Positions 39,218 to 51,583 are shown, counted from the first letter of the stretch. The stretch: 64,000 nt of DNA from Pterobdella sp. o SKG-2022 (GCA_964035795.1 OZ038324.1:9463077-9527076), one strand, 5' to 3'. Notes: a model not told the origin generated them from the letters alone. Numbers and translations: made by a program.

Positions 39218-40174
39218 CTATAAATTGTTGCCATAATTTACTAGCTTGTAGTTGTCAAATTTGCTTGGTTGAATTCAAAAGTTTAAAATTAAAAATGATG
39301 ATTTTATTCTGAATCCATCATAGTCAGGGGATTAAATCGAGCTGGATTCACGTTTCAATTAGGAGGTTTTATTGTGTGATCTTGACACCTATAATTTATA
39401 TGAGCTTTAATAAATGTGAGAAAATCAGTGTTTCTCAAACAAAACTAATTTGCGTACTTCATTTGAGAAGACTCTTGTTTCTGGGACATTCTCACAACCT
39501 CATCTACAGACAAGCCATTTTTTCGTGCCACTACTTGCCAAAACAACCTGTAAATAGTCATCATCGTTGAACTTTCAATTGCTCACTTGCTCCTTTTGCA
39601 TTCACTTGTGCACAACACTCAACTGCGTTTACCCTAGACCATAGGATTAAAGTTCACCCAATTTTAAACTCCATCACTCTTTTACCTCACCACACTCAAC
39701 CACCTACTGAATCAAATGGAAAGAAGCAGAAAAAGTAAAAATTAAAAGAGGAATCCAAGGTAACCAATTAATAAACGGGTTATCGTAATATTCTCCCTCC
39801 AGATGCCAATTATAATGCTCAGTGGTTGTCAAACAGAACTGTGTTTAATAACAAACATATCGATCAAATAATTAAAAACATGGGATCACATGATTTTTTA
39901 TTTGGCCTCACCGCATCAGCTAGATAAGTATAAGACATGCTCTGAGGTGTATGACATGCCAAGCTTTTGGTGAAGAATGTCTGAGGTTATCAATATAGAG
40001 ATAATAAATATAGAAATGAAAATGCAATAATTTAACTAAATTAAATATTTAAAAACATTAGGCTAAAAGTCTATACTTAAAAAAGCAATTATGTAATCAG
40101 ACCTTGTAGGTGGAAAGGGATGCGAGGAAGTGGATGGGTGTGTACTTGGTATTGAGTCTGTCCGTCAGAGTGCC
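39218..40174 (-). CDS. candidate exons of an unrecognised minus-strand gene
   Basis: Two exon-like segments: 40103-40174 (CAG|GGC to AAG|GTCTGA; TDRLNTKYTPIHFLASLS, faintly like an ankyrin repeat) and 39458-39547 (CAG|G to AA|GTACGC; FWQVVARKNGLSVDEVVRMS). Another acceptor at 39218 opens two alternative short terminal frames. The phases of the first two do not match each other, so at least one exon or boundary is missing. No family recognised. Confidence 0.3.
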
Positions 40175-40885
40175 CTGAATTTTTGGTATTGGAACGGGTG
40201 ATTACGGCAAACCCCTAAAGTTATCCATTTTGATTTATAAACTGGGAAATAACTTGTTATATATGTTGATTGCTTATCTTCTCTCTTATATATGAGGAAA
40301 TGATGAGAGTTATGACAGGCTTGCTGTATTTTGATAAATACGGCAACAAATATTTTAAAAATTCAGACATTTTTTATATATACACTTACACATGAGCAAG
40401 GACAAATTATCAAAAAATTTTTATATTGTTTTATTTTTGGAGTATTTATGAATGTGAAAAAGATTTTGAAAATTTTTGCATGTCTTAAAAAGTTTGTTGC
40501 GAAAAATTCATCATAAATATGTTTATTTTCCAAATGACAAAGTACTTTCATTTTGTTTAGTTTTTTTTAAAATTTTCGAAAACTTGGAAATGCTTCCAAA
40601 TTACTTTACCTTTTATTTTTCAGTTTATCTTCAAACATTCATAATGAATATTATATGCATACTAATCAGCTCGACAGTTTTAAAAAGGTGTTAAAAGTTG
40701 ACTTTTATTGTAGGTTCAAAGCATCAAAATTTAAAAAAGACAAATTTCTCATACAGGGTACTTCAATAGCTCCCATTTCATTCATCAAATGGATTGCAAT
40801 AATTGATTTTAATATATATATATATATAACATATATCATTAATCTTATATAATATTTACAGTCATAATATTTAATCCTTTATTTC
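40175..40885. other. intergenic, AT-rich
   Basis: No exon supported; ends with the CHMP2A 3' end. An AATAAA on the minus strand at 40878-40883 lies three bases after the CHMP2A stop. Confidence 0.45.
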
Positions 40886-42209
40886 TTATTGCCTCCTAAG
40901 GTTCTCAAGTCTAGCTTCTAGATCTGCATCAGCTGAAGCCACAGCTGTGGGCTGTTTGTTTGCAGCAGTAGAGATGCTGTCCTTGGGTGTTGGCAGATCT
41001 GCAGTGATTAAAAGTTAAAATAAATATGTCATAAATGATGTTATCCCTTCTCATACTATATGCAACTTCACCTGACAACTGATCTCCTAGCTGCAAACCT
41101 AACTCATCAAGCACTTGTGTCACAATGGCATTGCTTTCCTCCTCATCATCTTCATCACCCATGGCATCATCAACAGCATCATTCATCATCTCTTCCTTCA
41201 TATCCATGATTTCAGACTGCTTCTCAAACTCGCGCATAATCTGCTGAATCTGAGGCAGTTTCATCTGTTTGTTCATAGTCGTCATTGCCTTAGTCACTCC
41301 TTTCATTGCCTGAGCCATAGCATCATTAGACTTCAATGTCTGTATCTTCAATGAAACTCCTTGTATGTTGGCTCTCATAAGAATGAACTTTTTGACATAC
41401 CTCCGAGTGCGCACCAGGTCTTTTGCCAAAATCTTTACTGCATCCTGCTCATCAATATTACAATGCTTATAATACAATTTGATAACAACTAATCTTTAAT
41501 GAAATGTATAAAAAAACACGAAATACTCATAAATGAGAATTTACAAGGCTTTTTATAAGACTAACTTACGTTATTAAGTACTTTTCAGCACTTGATATAA
41601 GCACTTAAAAAAAGCTTGATATTTTTGTAAAAAAATTTATTAAACTTAAATAATTATTTATATAATAAAATGGAATTAAAAATTTAATTAAACATAAAAG
41701 TTGAAATTAAAATTATGAACATTACCATTTGTCCTTGTTTGGCCATCTTTTTTATGTCCATGATGATTTTCTTTTCCTGGTTCTCCATGCTTGCTCGTTC
41801 TCTATCTATGTCTCGTGTAGCCTTTGTAGTTTATTTATGTTCAGTTATTTATGGTGGGTTTGTTGGTTCAAAATTTAGTTTAAAAGTGAATTTAAACAAA
41901 GAAATTCTCTTAACAGATTTTCAGCATTATAAATATAGAGCAAACAATGGAGTAATAAATTCAAATTCAACACTTTTATAAACTTTCACATCACTTGATA
42001 ATGGGAGTTTTACTTACAAAAAGCTTTATGTTATTTAGTTTAAAAAAAACTTCAGTTTGAATTTTTTTTGTATTGAGTTAATTTAGTTATTCATAAAGAA
42101 ATTAATAAATAAAAAATAATAAAGAGGAAGAACATACCTTATTTAGTGCTCTTTGATTCTGTCTCAGCATTTCTTGAGGAGTTTTTTTTTTACCGAAAAT
42201 CCAAGACAT
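40886..42209 (-). CDS. CHMP2A: charged multivesicular body protein 2A (ESCRT-III), 4 exons, 217 aa
   Basis: Exons 42138-42209, 41726-41821, 41072-41444, 40886-40998; phases 0, 0, 1; 218 codons against 222 aa in human. The N-terminal MSWIFGKKKTPQEMLRQNQ helix inserts in membrane. The basic ESCRT-III core follows: KKIIMDIKKMAKQGQMDAVK, DLVRTRRYVKKFILMRANIQ, SLKIQTLKSNDAMAQAMKGV. The acidic autoinhibitory part is MDMKEEMMNDAVDDAMGDED. The C-terminal MIM1 helix, DADLEARLENLRRQ, is the site that binds the VPS4 MIT domain. The protein polymerises with CHMP3/CHMP4 to cut membrane necks in endosome sorting, cytokinesis and nuclear-envelope sealing, and is disassembled by VPS4. Start chosen by exact match of the N-terminus. 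The linker before the MIM (PTPKDSISTAANKQPTAVAS) is the least conserved part. Confidence 0.97.
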
Positions 42210-42904
42210 TTTCAAGTTTTTTTATGTTTTAATTCAAGAAAGGATGGAATAAATGATCTTTAGTGTTCAGATCTCAGTGGATTTAAAGAAAATTATAGAA
42301 AGAAGAACTTAATCGGAACTAAATATGATAATTTTATTGAAATTTATTAAACAACACGATATTTAAGAAATTCAAATATACATGAGAAGCTCTTGAAATA
42401 GTGAATGAATATTAGTAATATTTACAGATAAGTCTAACCACCAAGCTAATCATCATCAAATTGAGTGGAAATATTGTACTTTAATTTAAATATATCCTTA
42501 AATTGTAGAGTTTAATCAATTTCAGAGTTTTTTTAAAATTTAATATGTTAACTTGCTTTTTTATTAACGTTGTGAAAAATTTAATACCATACCGACCGAG
42601 TCATTTTCTATGTAATAGAAAGAAACACTAAGGTTTATTGAGAAACTTAATAGACGAAGTTTTTCTTAAAAGTATCTTACATTATCTAATTTGAAAAATG
42701 GTTGGAAGTTATGATATTTATATAAAGGTTGTTTCTATGGTTGTTTAACCTGTTTGAATTTCAAAGTTTTTTTAAAAAAGAAATAGTATTTTAAGTTTTT
42801 CGTTTATTGAATTTTAAACGTGTAAATCATAAAAATATTTAAACATTTAATATTTAAAAATAAACTATTAAACCCAGAAAAACAAAAATATTATTCCCAG
42901 AAAC
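42210..42904. other. intergenic between CHMP2A and ANKRD16
   Basis: About 700 bp of AT-rich sequence holding the CHMP2A promoter and the ANKRD16 3' UTR. Nothing specific recognised. Confidence 0.5.
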
Positions 42905-44805
42905 TCAAGAAAAGAAAGAAGACAGAAGATGAACGCAATCATGTTGTTTGGCTAGAATGGCCAAGTCCTCAGCTGTATAAAAAGGCTAAATAATATGAGA
43001 AGAATATTCACAAAAGATTGACTAACCCTTCCTGTGATGGACATCATACAGAAAACAAGGGATTCCAAGTTGAAGAAAGAACTTTACCACTTCGATGTGT
43101 CCTTCCTGTTGTTTAAAATGTCTTCAATTGATGCTAAATTCAACTACAAAACCTCTAGTATCACTGAAGCAGCAAAAGGGGAACCTTAGCAGCCAAATGA
43201 ATGGGTGTCTGTAACAGATGGTTGAACAATTGGAAAGATAGCACGTTTAATGGTTGGTTCTTGTTGCTCCATTTCACAACAAGCCTATCATCAATGATGC
43301 TAATATGGGCAGCTCCATCATCAGCTTCCCCACAGATGAATTTAAGACACTGCAGAGAGCCAGTCTCAGCAGCTATATGCAGCAGATCAGTTCTTAAGCA
43401 GCCTGTTCCCAGCTGTTGTATTATGCTTATAATAAATAATAATAAGTAGTAAAAAATAACATTAAATAATTAAAAAATAGACCAACATCAATGATATAAT
43501 CACAAATGAAACTGAAAAAGACAAATACATTAAAACAAACAAACACACAGCAAACAAGAACCATTGAAAGGGCATATTGTAGGATTGGCAGGCAGTCACT
43601 TCTGACACACTCACTCACTACATCCCCTCCCACCACATCTCTCATCATCATCATTCTTTCATTGTTATGATTGTTTTTATTATTGTTACTTCCATTATTA
43701 TTACCATTGTTATTTTCATCATGGGTGAGATAGTGGAGAAGGAGTTTGAACATGGAAAAGTTGGCTTGAAGACTAGCAAGATGGAGAACATTTCTGTTGA
43801 GTTTGGTTGTAGCCCATACCAAGGATTTATCTTTTTGCAACAAAAATTTGACTATTTCTTCACTACCTTGCCTGTCATCACATGCACTATTATTCATCCA
43901 ATTTATTTGATGTTCATTTCTATGCTAGCAAAGGTTGGACATAACCAAACAATGTTTTTCACATAAACTAATGAACAAAAACAATGAATGCATGAATGTG
44001 TAGCATATCAAGTTGATTAAAAAACACAAACATAAATATTGAGACAACAAAGAACAAACCAACAAACACAAAGAACAACCATACACATAGAAAAACCTGA
44101 CAGCAATGTGTAGGGCATTCCATCCATCTTTGTTGCACAGACATAGATCAGCCTGATGATTCATCAATGACATCACCATGCCCATGTGACCTTTGGCACA
44201 AGCCAGCATCAGAGGAGACCTGTTATTTGTAGTAGTAGTGAGTTTTTGACATACTTTTGTGCACTGAAAAGTGTCAATTATGTGGGTGCTATTAGAGAAA
44301 GGTTATGTTGTAAATTAATGTCATGCTGTTTTGAATATTTTTTGGTGACAAGTTATAGTTTTATAGAAGTTACTAATATCTAATCTTACAATAATTATTG
44401 TGCTAAAGCATTAACTAATATATTTTGAATATATATTCATAGTTGTATGTTGTAATGTGCATAACATACCAGTCTCCTCTTTTGAGAATATCCACATGGA
44501 GTCCTTGCTGTAGTAACCAATCAACGCATCTGTTACACCACGAGATTATTATTTTTAAAAGAAAATTTTCGAAAGCTTATATTGATTATTGAAAATGTAA
44601 CTAATTATATTTACATAATTTATAAAAGAAGATTTCAAGTCTATTACTGCAGACTATTGAATTGAGAAGCTTCATGCAAAAGAGATTTTCCACTAGAAGG
44701 TTCCCGAAGGTGCAAAACTCTGTTGTCGAAAGAATGCATTCGTTTTAATCTTTCTAGATCATCCTCTCTACAAGCCGAAAATAACTCTTTCAAATGTATT
44801 TTCAT
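42905..44805 (-). CDS. ANKRD16: ankyrin repeat domain-containing protein 16, 7 exons, about 331 aa
   Basis: Exons 44648-44805, 44470-44529, 44097-44219, 43562-43871, 43185-43412, 43057-43105 (end uncertain), 42905-42972. Phases agree throughout if the last donor is CCT T|GTTTTC, a poor site; a better-looking donor at 43049 breaks the frame. The protein is a run of ankyrin repeats: SLLHEAS, CVDWLLQQGLHVDILKRGDW, SPLMLACAKGHMGMV, NKDGWNALHIAVRQGSEEIV, NVLHLASLQANFSMFKLLL, LLHIAAETGSLQCLKF, QTPIHLAAKEGHIEVV. The order and the LHVDILKRGDW and NKDGWNALHIA signatures match ANKRD16 (361 aa in human). In vertebrates ANKRD16 binds alanyl-tRNA synthetase and absorbs misactivated serine. Exon 4 carries an Asn-rich insertion (NNNGNNNGSNNNKNNHNN, ~43675-43730) that interrupts the repeat series. 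The human final repeats appear shortened. Confidence 0.85.
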
Positions 44806-46320
44806 TCAACTATGTTTCAAATTAGTTATTTAAAAAATACTTTAATGACACATTTATTTGAAAAGTTATTTAGGAAATGAAGTATAGTAAGAAATAGATA
44901 AAGTAATTTAAATTCGCACTCAAGTTCATTTTTAAAAAACATGATGTAAGTAAGGTGAACTTGAAATTGAAATTTTAAACAAGTCTTCGGCTGAAAACAA
45001 AGTTTCCAGTTGAAAAAATTGTTTTAGTGTCATTTTTCAATCAGATAAAAGTTTCGTGGACTTTGATTGATGTTTGTGCACCGGACCTTCGCATCATCGA
45101 CACAAATTCAATAAGAAATATGATTTTTCATTTCAAATGCCACTCCAAAGTAGTACCCAGTTAGAAATCGTCCTCAAAAATAAAAAATTTATTAAATATC
45201 ATTTTTTTAAATTTCAGAAAGATACTCTGTTCAAATATCATCGCTTATATAATTCAAACCATAAAATTTTTTTTCCAATATTAACAATTAAAAAGAAGCT
45301 TTTCAACAACAAAGATAATTTGTATAACCCAATAACTCATTACTTTTGTACGTCTCAGCTCTCATATATGAATGTGGTTTGCAATACCAGCAACTTTTAT
45401 AATCATTACCCATTACTGTCTTTACGCTAAGCCCTTCTTGTCTAATTCAAATTGATAATCATAAGAAAAATTATATATTATTATTTTTCAAATTATTGTT
45501 ATTATTTGGCTTATTATTGTGGCAAGGAGGTCATGTACTAGCAATAGTACATCAGATATCCAAGCCGTAATAACAAAAATACTTTATCATCTTTACTATT
45601 TTCTGACTTTTATTATCACTCCGAATATTAGTTTATTATTGTTTTTAGTGTTTTTTTTTACTATATGTTTTTTCTTTATTTATTAGCTAATTATCAATTT
45701 TTATAAATTTAAAACAAAAATTACCTATGCTTTTTTATCAAAATTATTTTTGAACCAAAAACTCCAAAAGTTGACAAATATCTTGAAATATTTCTTATCG
45801 AAACTTAAATTAACTTTTCTGTCTTCTGGGAGTAATCAGAAAGAAAGCGAAAATTCCAAATATAAAAAATATCATTTGAAACACGTATATATATCTTTAA
45901 ATAAATTAAATAGAATAAAAAGAATTAATTCAAAAATCAAAATTAAACATTATAATAAAAATAAAATTAAATTCCTACTCACCCTGAACAAATATTAAAG
46001 TGTAGCTCTACAAAAATACAGGATGTAATCGATCATGTCGCTATCTGTAACTAATACCATAACAGCATCATTCATTTAATTAATAACTAATCATAACACC
46101 AATAATAAGCATCTTATTATTATTATTATTGTGTTTATTATTTCTATTATTGTCCTACTACTTTTCGCCATAACAACAAAAATAATAATTCTTATAACCA
46201 TTTCCTTCAACAATATGCTTCAATGGTTGTTTTTTTTTGTTATCATATGACGTAGTTATTGTTAGCTTTTCAACTGTTACTATTTTAGTCGTTTAAACTC
46301 AAAGTGTTACCTTATAAACC
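44806..46320. other. intergenic upstream of ANKRD16
   Basis: AT-rich, with short ATT/TTATTA runs. Lys/Phe/Tyr-rich open frames at 45.1-46.0 kb have the base composition of the background, and I do not accept them as genes. Confidence 0.45.
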
Positions 46321-46402
46321 CAGCTGTCACTTCTCCAGCTGTTATTTCTTCAGCTGTTACTTCTCCAGCTGTTATTTCTCCAGCTGTTACTTTTTTAGCT
46401 GT
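46321..46402. repeat. 15-bp tandem repeat carrying CAGCTG E-boxes
   Basis: Six units of CAGCTGTTA(C/T)TTCTC-type sequence in perfect 15-bp register. CAGCTG occurs at 46321, 46336, 46351, 46366 and 46381, with a sixth copy degraded to TAGCTG at 46396. CAGCTG is the E-box bound by class I/II bHLH factors. Confidence 0.85.
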
Positions 46403-46589
46403 TAGCACTTTAACCTCTACTTTTTCCGCAAATTTGCATAGATGAAGGTTTCGGGGCATACATCAGCAACCCATCGGATTTGAGATTTTCCAGCATTTAG
46501 TTTTCACCTTAATTTGCTCCAATAAAAACATATATCAGAGCGGAAGATGACAAAAAAAAGTCCAAAAATACTTATAAAAATGAGTTGGT

Positions 46590-46800
46590 GATGATGATGA
46601 TGATGACGATGTTGATGTTGTTGATGATGATGACACGTCATTTTGTATCATTGAAGTTTTGACAAAAGTTTCAAAGATATCGAGATTTGTTTTTCGAAAT
46701 ACTTCAAACTATCTTCACCATCATCATCATCATCACCATCATAATCACCACTGCCATCATCATCATCTTCACCATCATCTTTCTCATCATCATCATTTTG
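46590..46800. repeat. GATGAT tract and complementary CATCAT tract
   Basis: GATGAT-type repeats at 46590-46632 and CATCAT-type repeats at 46715-46798. They are reverse complements of each other about 80 bp apart, so the pair could form a hairpin. Confidence 0.75.
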
Positions 46801-48607
46801 TTCGACTCCAACATGTTGATGTAATCTTACGTGGGTGTGTCTGTGTTTTTAGGTGTGCTTTTTAATCTATGTGTGTTTTATATGTGCTTTTGGTGAGGGA
46901 GTGTTTGTATGTTTGCGTGTGTGCGTGAGAGTGAATGTATAAGGATGAGAGGGGAGGGAGGTGTGTGTGGGTGTTGTCAAACGTGTTTTATCATATTTAT
47001 GTTAAATTTTATGTTTATTTTATGTATCTTGAATTGTGTCATCACATGTGTCAGAGAGTGTTGTATCGATGGGATGTTTATGTGTTTTTCTTTGTGTTTT
47101 TTTGTGTGTTTTGATAACGACATTCATACCATTTTCATCAGCAATGTTGAGTCATTTTTCATTCGAGTTACCATTGTGAAACTCCTTTAATGGAAACATC
47201 AAAGACTGCTTGGCGTAAGTGTAATCGTTAAAACTGAACTTCTATTATAAATCCCAAAATAAAAATTTCGAGTGAACTGTAATCTCTTCAAACAATTAAA
47301 ACTATAAAATCAGATTAAAAAATGTAAATTGAAATCATGCAAAACCATCATGTATTTTTTCACACAAATTTACAGCAATTTACAAAAACAAAGCCATCAT
47401 ATCTATAAATAGAAACAAAAAAATCTATTAATATCATTGATAAATAATAAAAAATAGTAATTTAAATAATAATGAAGAAAGACTATACATTTGGCGGTAG
47501 ATTTTTAAGCGTGCACGACTCTTGATGCTAATATTGGTCAGATTAGATCTGTGTACATACCTTTCGCTATGTGTCTTTGTACGTGTGTATGTTTGCGTGT
47601 GTTTATTTGTCTTTTTGTTTGTTTATATTTTTGATTTTTTTGTGTTTTTTTGTCTTCTTTTGTATTTTTTTCTTTTTATGTGTGCGTCTGTTTCTAGATG
47701 TTTAATTGTCTAATATATCAAGTTATGTGTTTTGTATTAGCTAATGTTTTGATTTTGTCGCATGTCACTATAGGCTGTAATGGTATGGCATTATGACTCA
47801 CATTTGTTAGGTTTGTGTGTTTGTATGCGTAAGTTTTTTTGTAAACATTTAGATAACACATGTATGATTATTTTTTATTTTCAGGGTTATGTATGTATAT
47901 CCATGTAGTTAATGTGTTTATTAATATGTTTTTATTGCCGATAACATTCACAATTGTTTGTATGTGTGTTTAGATATGTTTGCAAGTGTGTGTGTATGGA
48001 GCAGAGTTTGATCCTATCTTCCTGTATCCTATCTTCCTGTAAATCTTTGTTTCTTGTTATCCACCGTGTGTACATTTTGTATTAAAAACATTCAAATTAT
48101 GAAATCTCCATTTTTAGTGTCCTTAACTATGTCCATTTTGTATGTGTATTGGTGTGGATTTGTTTTTTTGTGTTTATGTGTCTTTTTGTGTGTATATTTG
48201 TATTTTTGAGTCAATGTAATTGTATTGATCTGTATTGTATTTTTTTGGTTAATTATTATCGATATAGTTTTGGCATACATTTGTTCACATTTGTTTGTAT
48301 TGTTTTGTTGTGCGATTGTTTTTGAAGTTTCAATTATGCGATTCCCTAGTTTTGAATTTGTTTTTATTATTGTTCATTTGTTTTTAATTCAAATTTTTCG
48401 CTCTTATTGTTTGTTGATTCAATTGTTTTTACTAGCTATTTCAATTATTTTTCTAATTATGTTTTCATTGTTTTTTTTTATTATTACTTTTTATTATTTT
48501 TTTATGGGCCTTCCATAATATGAGTCGATAAAATTTCAATATCATTTGTTTTATTAATATTATTATTATTCTTTTTTGATTCTTGTACTAATATAAACAT
48601 AATAATA
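46801..48607. other. non-coding, TG-rich
   Basis: Repeated TGTGTTT/GTATGTGT-rich segments (46840-47110, 47570-47700, 47810-48000, 48130-48220) yield Cys/Val/Phe-rich frames. No credible gene. Confidence 0.5.
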
Positions 48608-48608
48608 A

Positions 48609-48639
<31 letters not shown>

Positions 48640-48893
48640 AAGAAGAAGAAGAAGAAGAAGAAGAAGAAGAAGAAGAAGAAGAAGAAGAAGAAGAAGAAGA
48701 AGAAGAAGAAGAAGAAGAAGAAGAAGAAGAAGAAGAAGAAGAAGAAGAAGAAGAAGAAGAAGAAGAAGAAGAAGAAGAAGAAGAAGAAGAAGAAGAAGAA
48801 GAAGAAGAAGAAGAAGAAGAAGAAGAAGAAGAAGAAGAAGAAGAAGAAGAAGAAGAAGAAGAAGAAGAAGAAGAAGAAGAAGAAGAAGACGAT
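48608..48893. repeat. (AAG)n/(GAA)n microsatellite, ~95 copies
   Basis: An uninterrupted GAA repeat of ~286 bp with all purines on the plus strand, ending in a short GACGATGATGATGATT. Long pure GAA·TTC tracts form triplex DNA. Confidence 0.97.
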
Positions 48894-49164
48894 GATGATG
48901 ATTATATGATGTTATGTTTTTTCATGAAAGATGATGTAGTTCTCATGGAAAAAATATTAATAAAAAAAATAATGTAAAAAAAACAATAATACATTTGCAA
49001 AATGGAGTCATAAATATATGGCGGGAATTAATTCGTGTCGTCTGCCATTGTTGTTTATTCATTTTATTATTTCCTCTGTTAATGTTAATAACAGTTTTTA
49101 TCATTATTGTGATGTCTGCTTCAATTCTGTTTTTATATATGTCTCATTCATCATCATCATCATC

Positions 49165-49365
49165 ATCATCAGCCCGGCGGAAGAACCCACCTTCTCGTGG
49201 TGCCGGATGTGCACTCCAACAGGAGTGTCGAAGAGGTTCTAACCACAAAGCATTTCGAGAATTCATCCATCATTTTTATCGCTGCTCACTAAAAGTCACA
49301 AACAACTCGAAGCTGCAAGTTTCTTTCGGTACTCGCTCCAAAAAGTGGCGCTCAACAACAACAAC
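49165..49365 (+). other. GC-richer, possibly coding island
   Basis: A segment of clearly higher GC with non-repetitive sequence lies after a CATCATCAG acceptor-like site. One frame reads LLVVPDVHSNRSVEEVLTTK then HFENSSIIFIAAH. A second reads CRMCTPTGVSKRF, and a third GAGCALQQECRRGSNHK. On the minus strand 49270-49355 reads HFLERVPKETCSFELFVTF. At least one may be a real exon or a decayed one. I cannot choose the frame. Confidence 0.3.
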
Positions 49366-50055
49366 AAATCTTCATCATCATCCTCATCATAATTATCAAA
49401 TAATTTAAAACATTATAAAGTAGGAAAGGATGAATGATGAAAAGTAAACTCTCAAACGTCGATTATAAATCGATTTTGTCGCAATTTGTAACTTCGATGC
49501 ACTTTTGAGCACGAGTATGAATGGACCAATCAGCAACGAGGGTCTTAAAAGTCAACTTAAATTCGGATTTAATTTTTATTGATGTGTTTGAAATTATTAC
49601 TCCAAATGTCAGTAATATATTGTTTATAGTTTTTGTTGCAGATTTTTTTAAAATATTTATAAAAATTATTGTTAGAAATGAATTAGGTGATGTACATAAG
49701 GAAAAACTTTTTCAAACAAGGGCGTTCACGCCAGCAAAACTCACAGTCTCAGATGAATGACAATGCAACTTTTGCTCGCCATTTTATGGTGGCTCTTGGT
49801 GGCTGAGAAAAAATGAGAACATGTTTTGATGAGTCATCCAATTTTCATCGATAGTCTCAATTCTATCAAAATTAAACTCTGATTCACACAATGATATCAC
49901 AAGCATCTAAATATAGGAATATGAATATTAATGAAGCCACTTTATTGTGATTATGTAATGAGGTTCGATTCAGTCGTGCATCCAACCAACGTTTCTGAAT
50001 ATTTTTAATATGTAATTACTAATACTTACAGGATAATGATTTTAATAAATTCTTC
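49366..50055. other. non-coding
   Basis: AT-rich, no supported feature. Confidence 0.4.
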
Positions 50056-50275
50056 ATTCTGATTGTGTTTGTGTGTATGTATGGATGGATGGGTGTATGT
50101 ATGTGTGTATGTGCTAGTGTGTATGTATTCTGTATATATGTACGTTTGTATTTATGTATTTGTTTTGTTGTTCATGTGTATTTATGTATGGGAAAGTTTT
50201 TGCATGTGTATTTAGTTATGTATATATGCATGCATGTATGTGTGCGTGTGTGTGTGAGTGCGGGTGGATGAGAAT
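50056..50275. repeat. GTAT/GTGT-rich simple sequence
   Basis: Degenerate TGTATG/TGTGTG tract over ~220 bp. Confidence 0.65.
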
Positions 50276-50516
50276 ATATAAGAGGGATGGAGAGTTTTTG
50301 AAGAACGACACCAGCTGATTTTAAGACTTATAATTTGTTTTTAACATTTAATTTTCTATCTTTGACTTTGTTTTTATTTCCGTTTATCTGAGTTACACTT
50401 AGAAGACTTGCGTACAAAAGGAATTTTTTGCTGAATTTTTCCTACACCACATGTTATCACTTACACCAGACGTCATCAATGATTTATCATACATCACGTG
50501 ACTTTATCAAAAGATA

Positions 50517-50524
50517 TGACGTCA
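50517..50524. promoter_or_regulatory. perfect CRE palindrome TGACGTCA
   Basis: Consensus CREB/ATF binding site; one of five within ~7 kb. A near copy, AGACGTCA, lies 50 bp upstream. Confidence 0.45.
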
Positions 50525-51583
50525 TCGTTTTGGAACTGTAACTCGCTGCAGTTTGTTTTGAAAGGATAATTTGCGGCCATTTTGAAAAACTGTGGCAAGC
50601 TCCACAAGGTAATGGGAGTATTTGTGTAGTTCTATGATAAAATCTAAGAAAAATGACATTGAAAATAATAGTAATAAAACAATTGATAATACAATAAAAA
50701 TAATAATAATAATAAATAGCAATAAGAATCGTAATGGACAAGATAACAGTGAAGCACCATACAGAAGAGAGATCTATAAATAACAACAATAAAAACCAAT
50801 CATAACAACAATAAAAAAAATAAAAACAATAAAAAATAAATAAAAAGTCACAATTGTAAAAATAAGAATAATAAAAATAATAGGAATGATAGGAATAATA
50901 AAACATTGAGAGTTGTCATAAAACTCGCCGATGAAGCTGCCTCATCAACCACAATAACAATAATAATAAAAATTACAAAAAATAAAAATAATAAAAACAA
51001 TAAAAATAATAAAAGCGTTAAAGCAGTAAAAGAATAAACAAAAAACTGATGATAAAACCAAAAAAAAGAAAAATGGCGGAAAAGAAAAAAGTTTAAATAT
51101 GGCAGATTTGATAAAATACTCAAAAACTCTCGAAAAGAACTTGCGAGGAATAATTTATTGACGAAGAAAAGTCTTTTGTTGATTAGTTAAACCCTTTCAA
51201 ACTGACTCTGTTTCCATAGCAACCATTTTAAGCCAAATACTATAACTACCAAGTAAATTATCAATGTTTTTTTATATTAGAGAATTGAATATTATAAATT
51301 CATTCATTTTGAAGTTTTTCATCAGTTGTGTAGTTTTAAATGTACATAAATAAAAATAATGCAATGAACTTATGTATAAAAGCAAACAGAAAAATATAAA
51401 AACAAATACTCAAAAAAACACCCAAAAACTCTTAAAAAAGTGAAAAAATAACGCAAAACACAACAACAAAAACCACAAAATAAAACCCAATAAAAAAAAA
51501 CAAAAAACAAAACAACTCATCAAAACATATCAACAACAATACAGTCGTCATATTACACCATAAACAAAATGAAATCATTAAAA

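Noticed and set aside
45074..45998. Lys/Phe/Tyr/Asn-rich frames of 82-118 codons
   Set aside because: Composition equals that of the AT-rich background and no conserved-looking segment is present.
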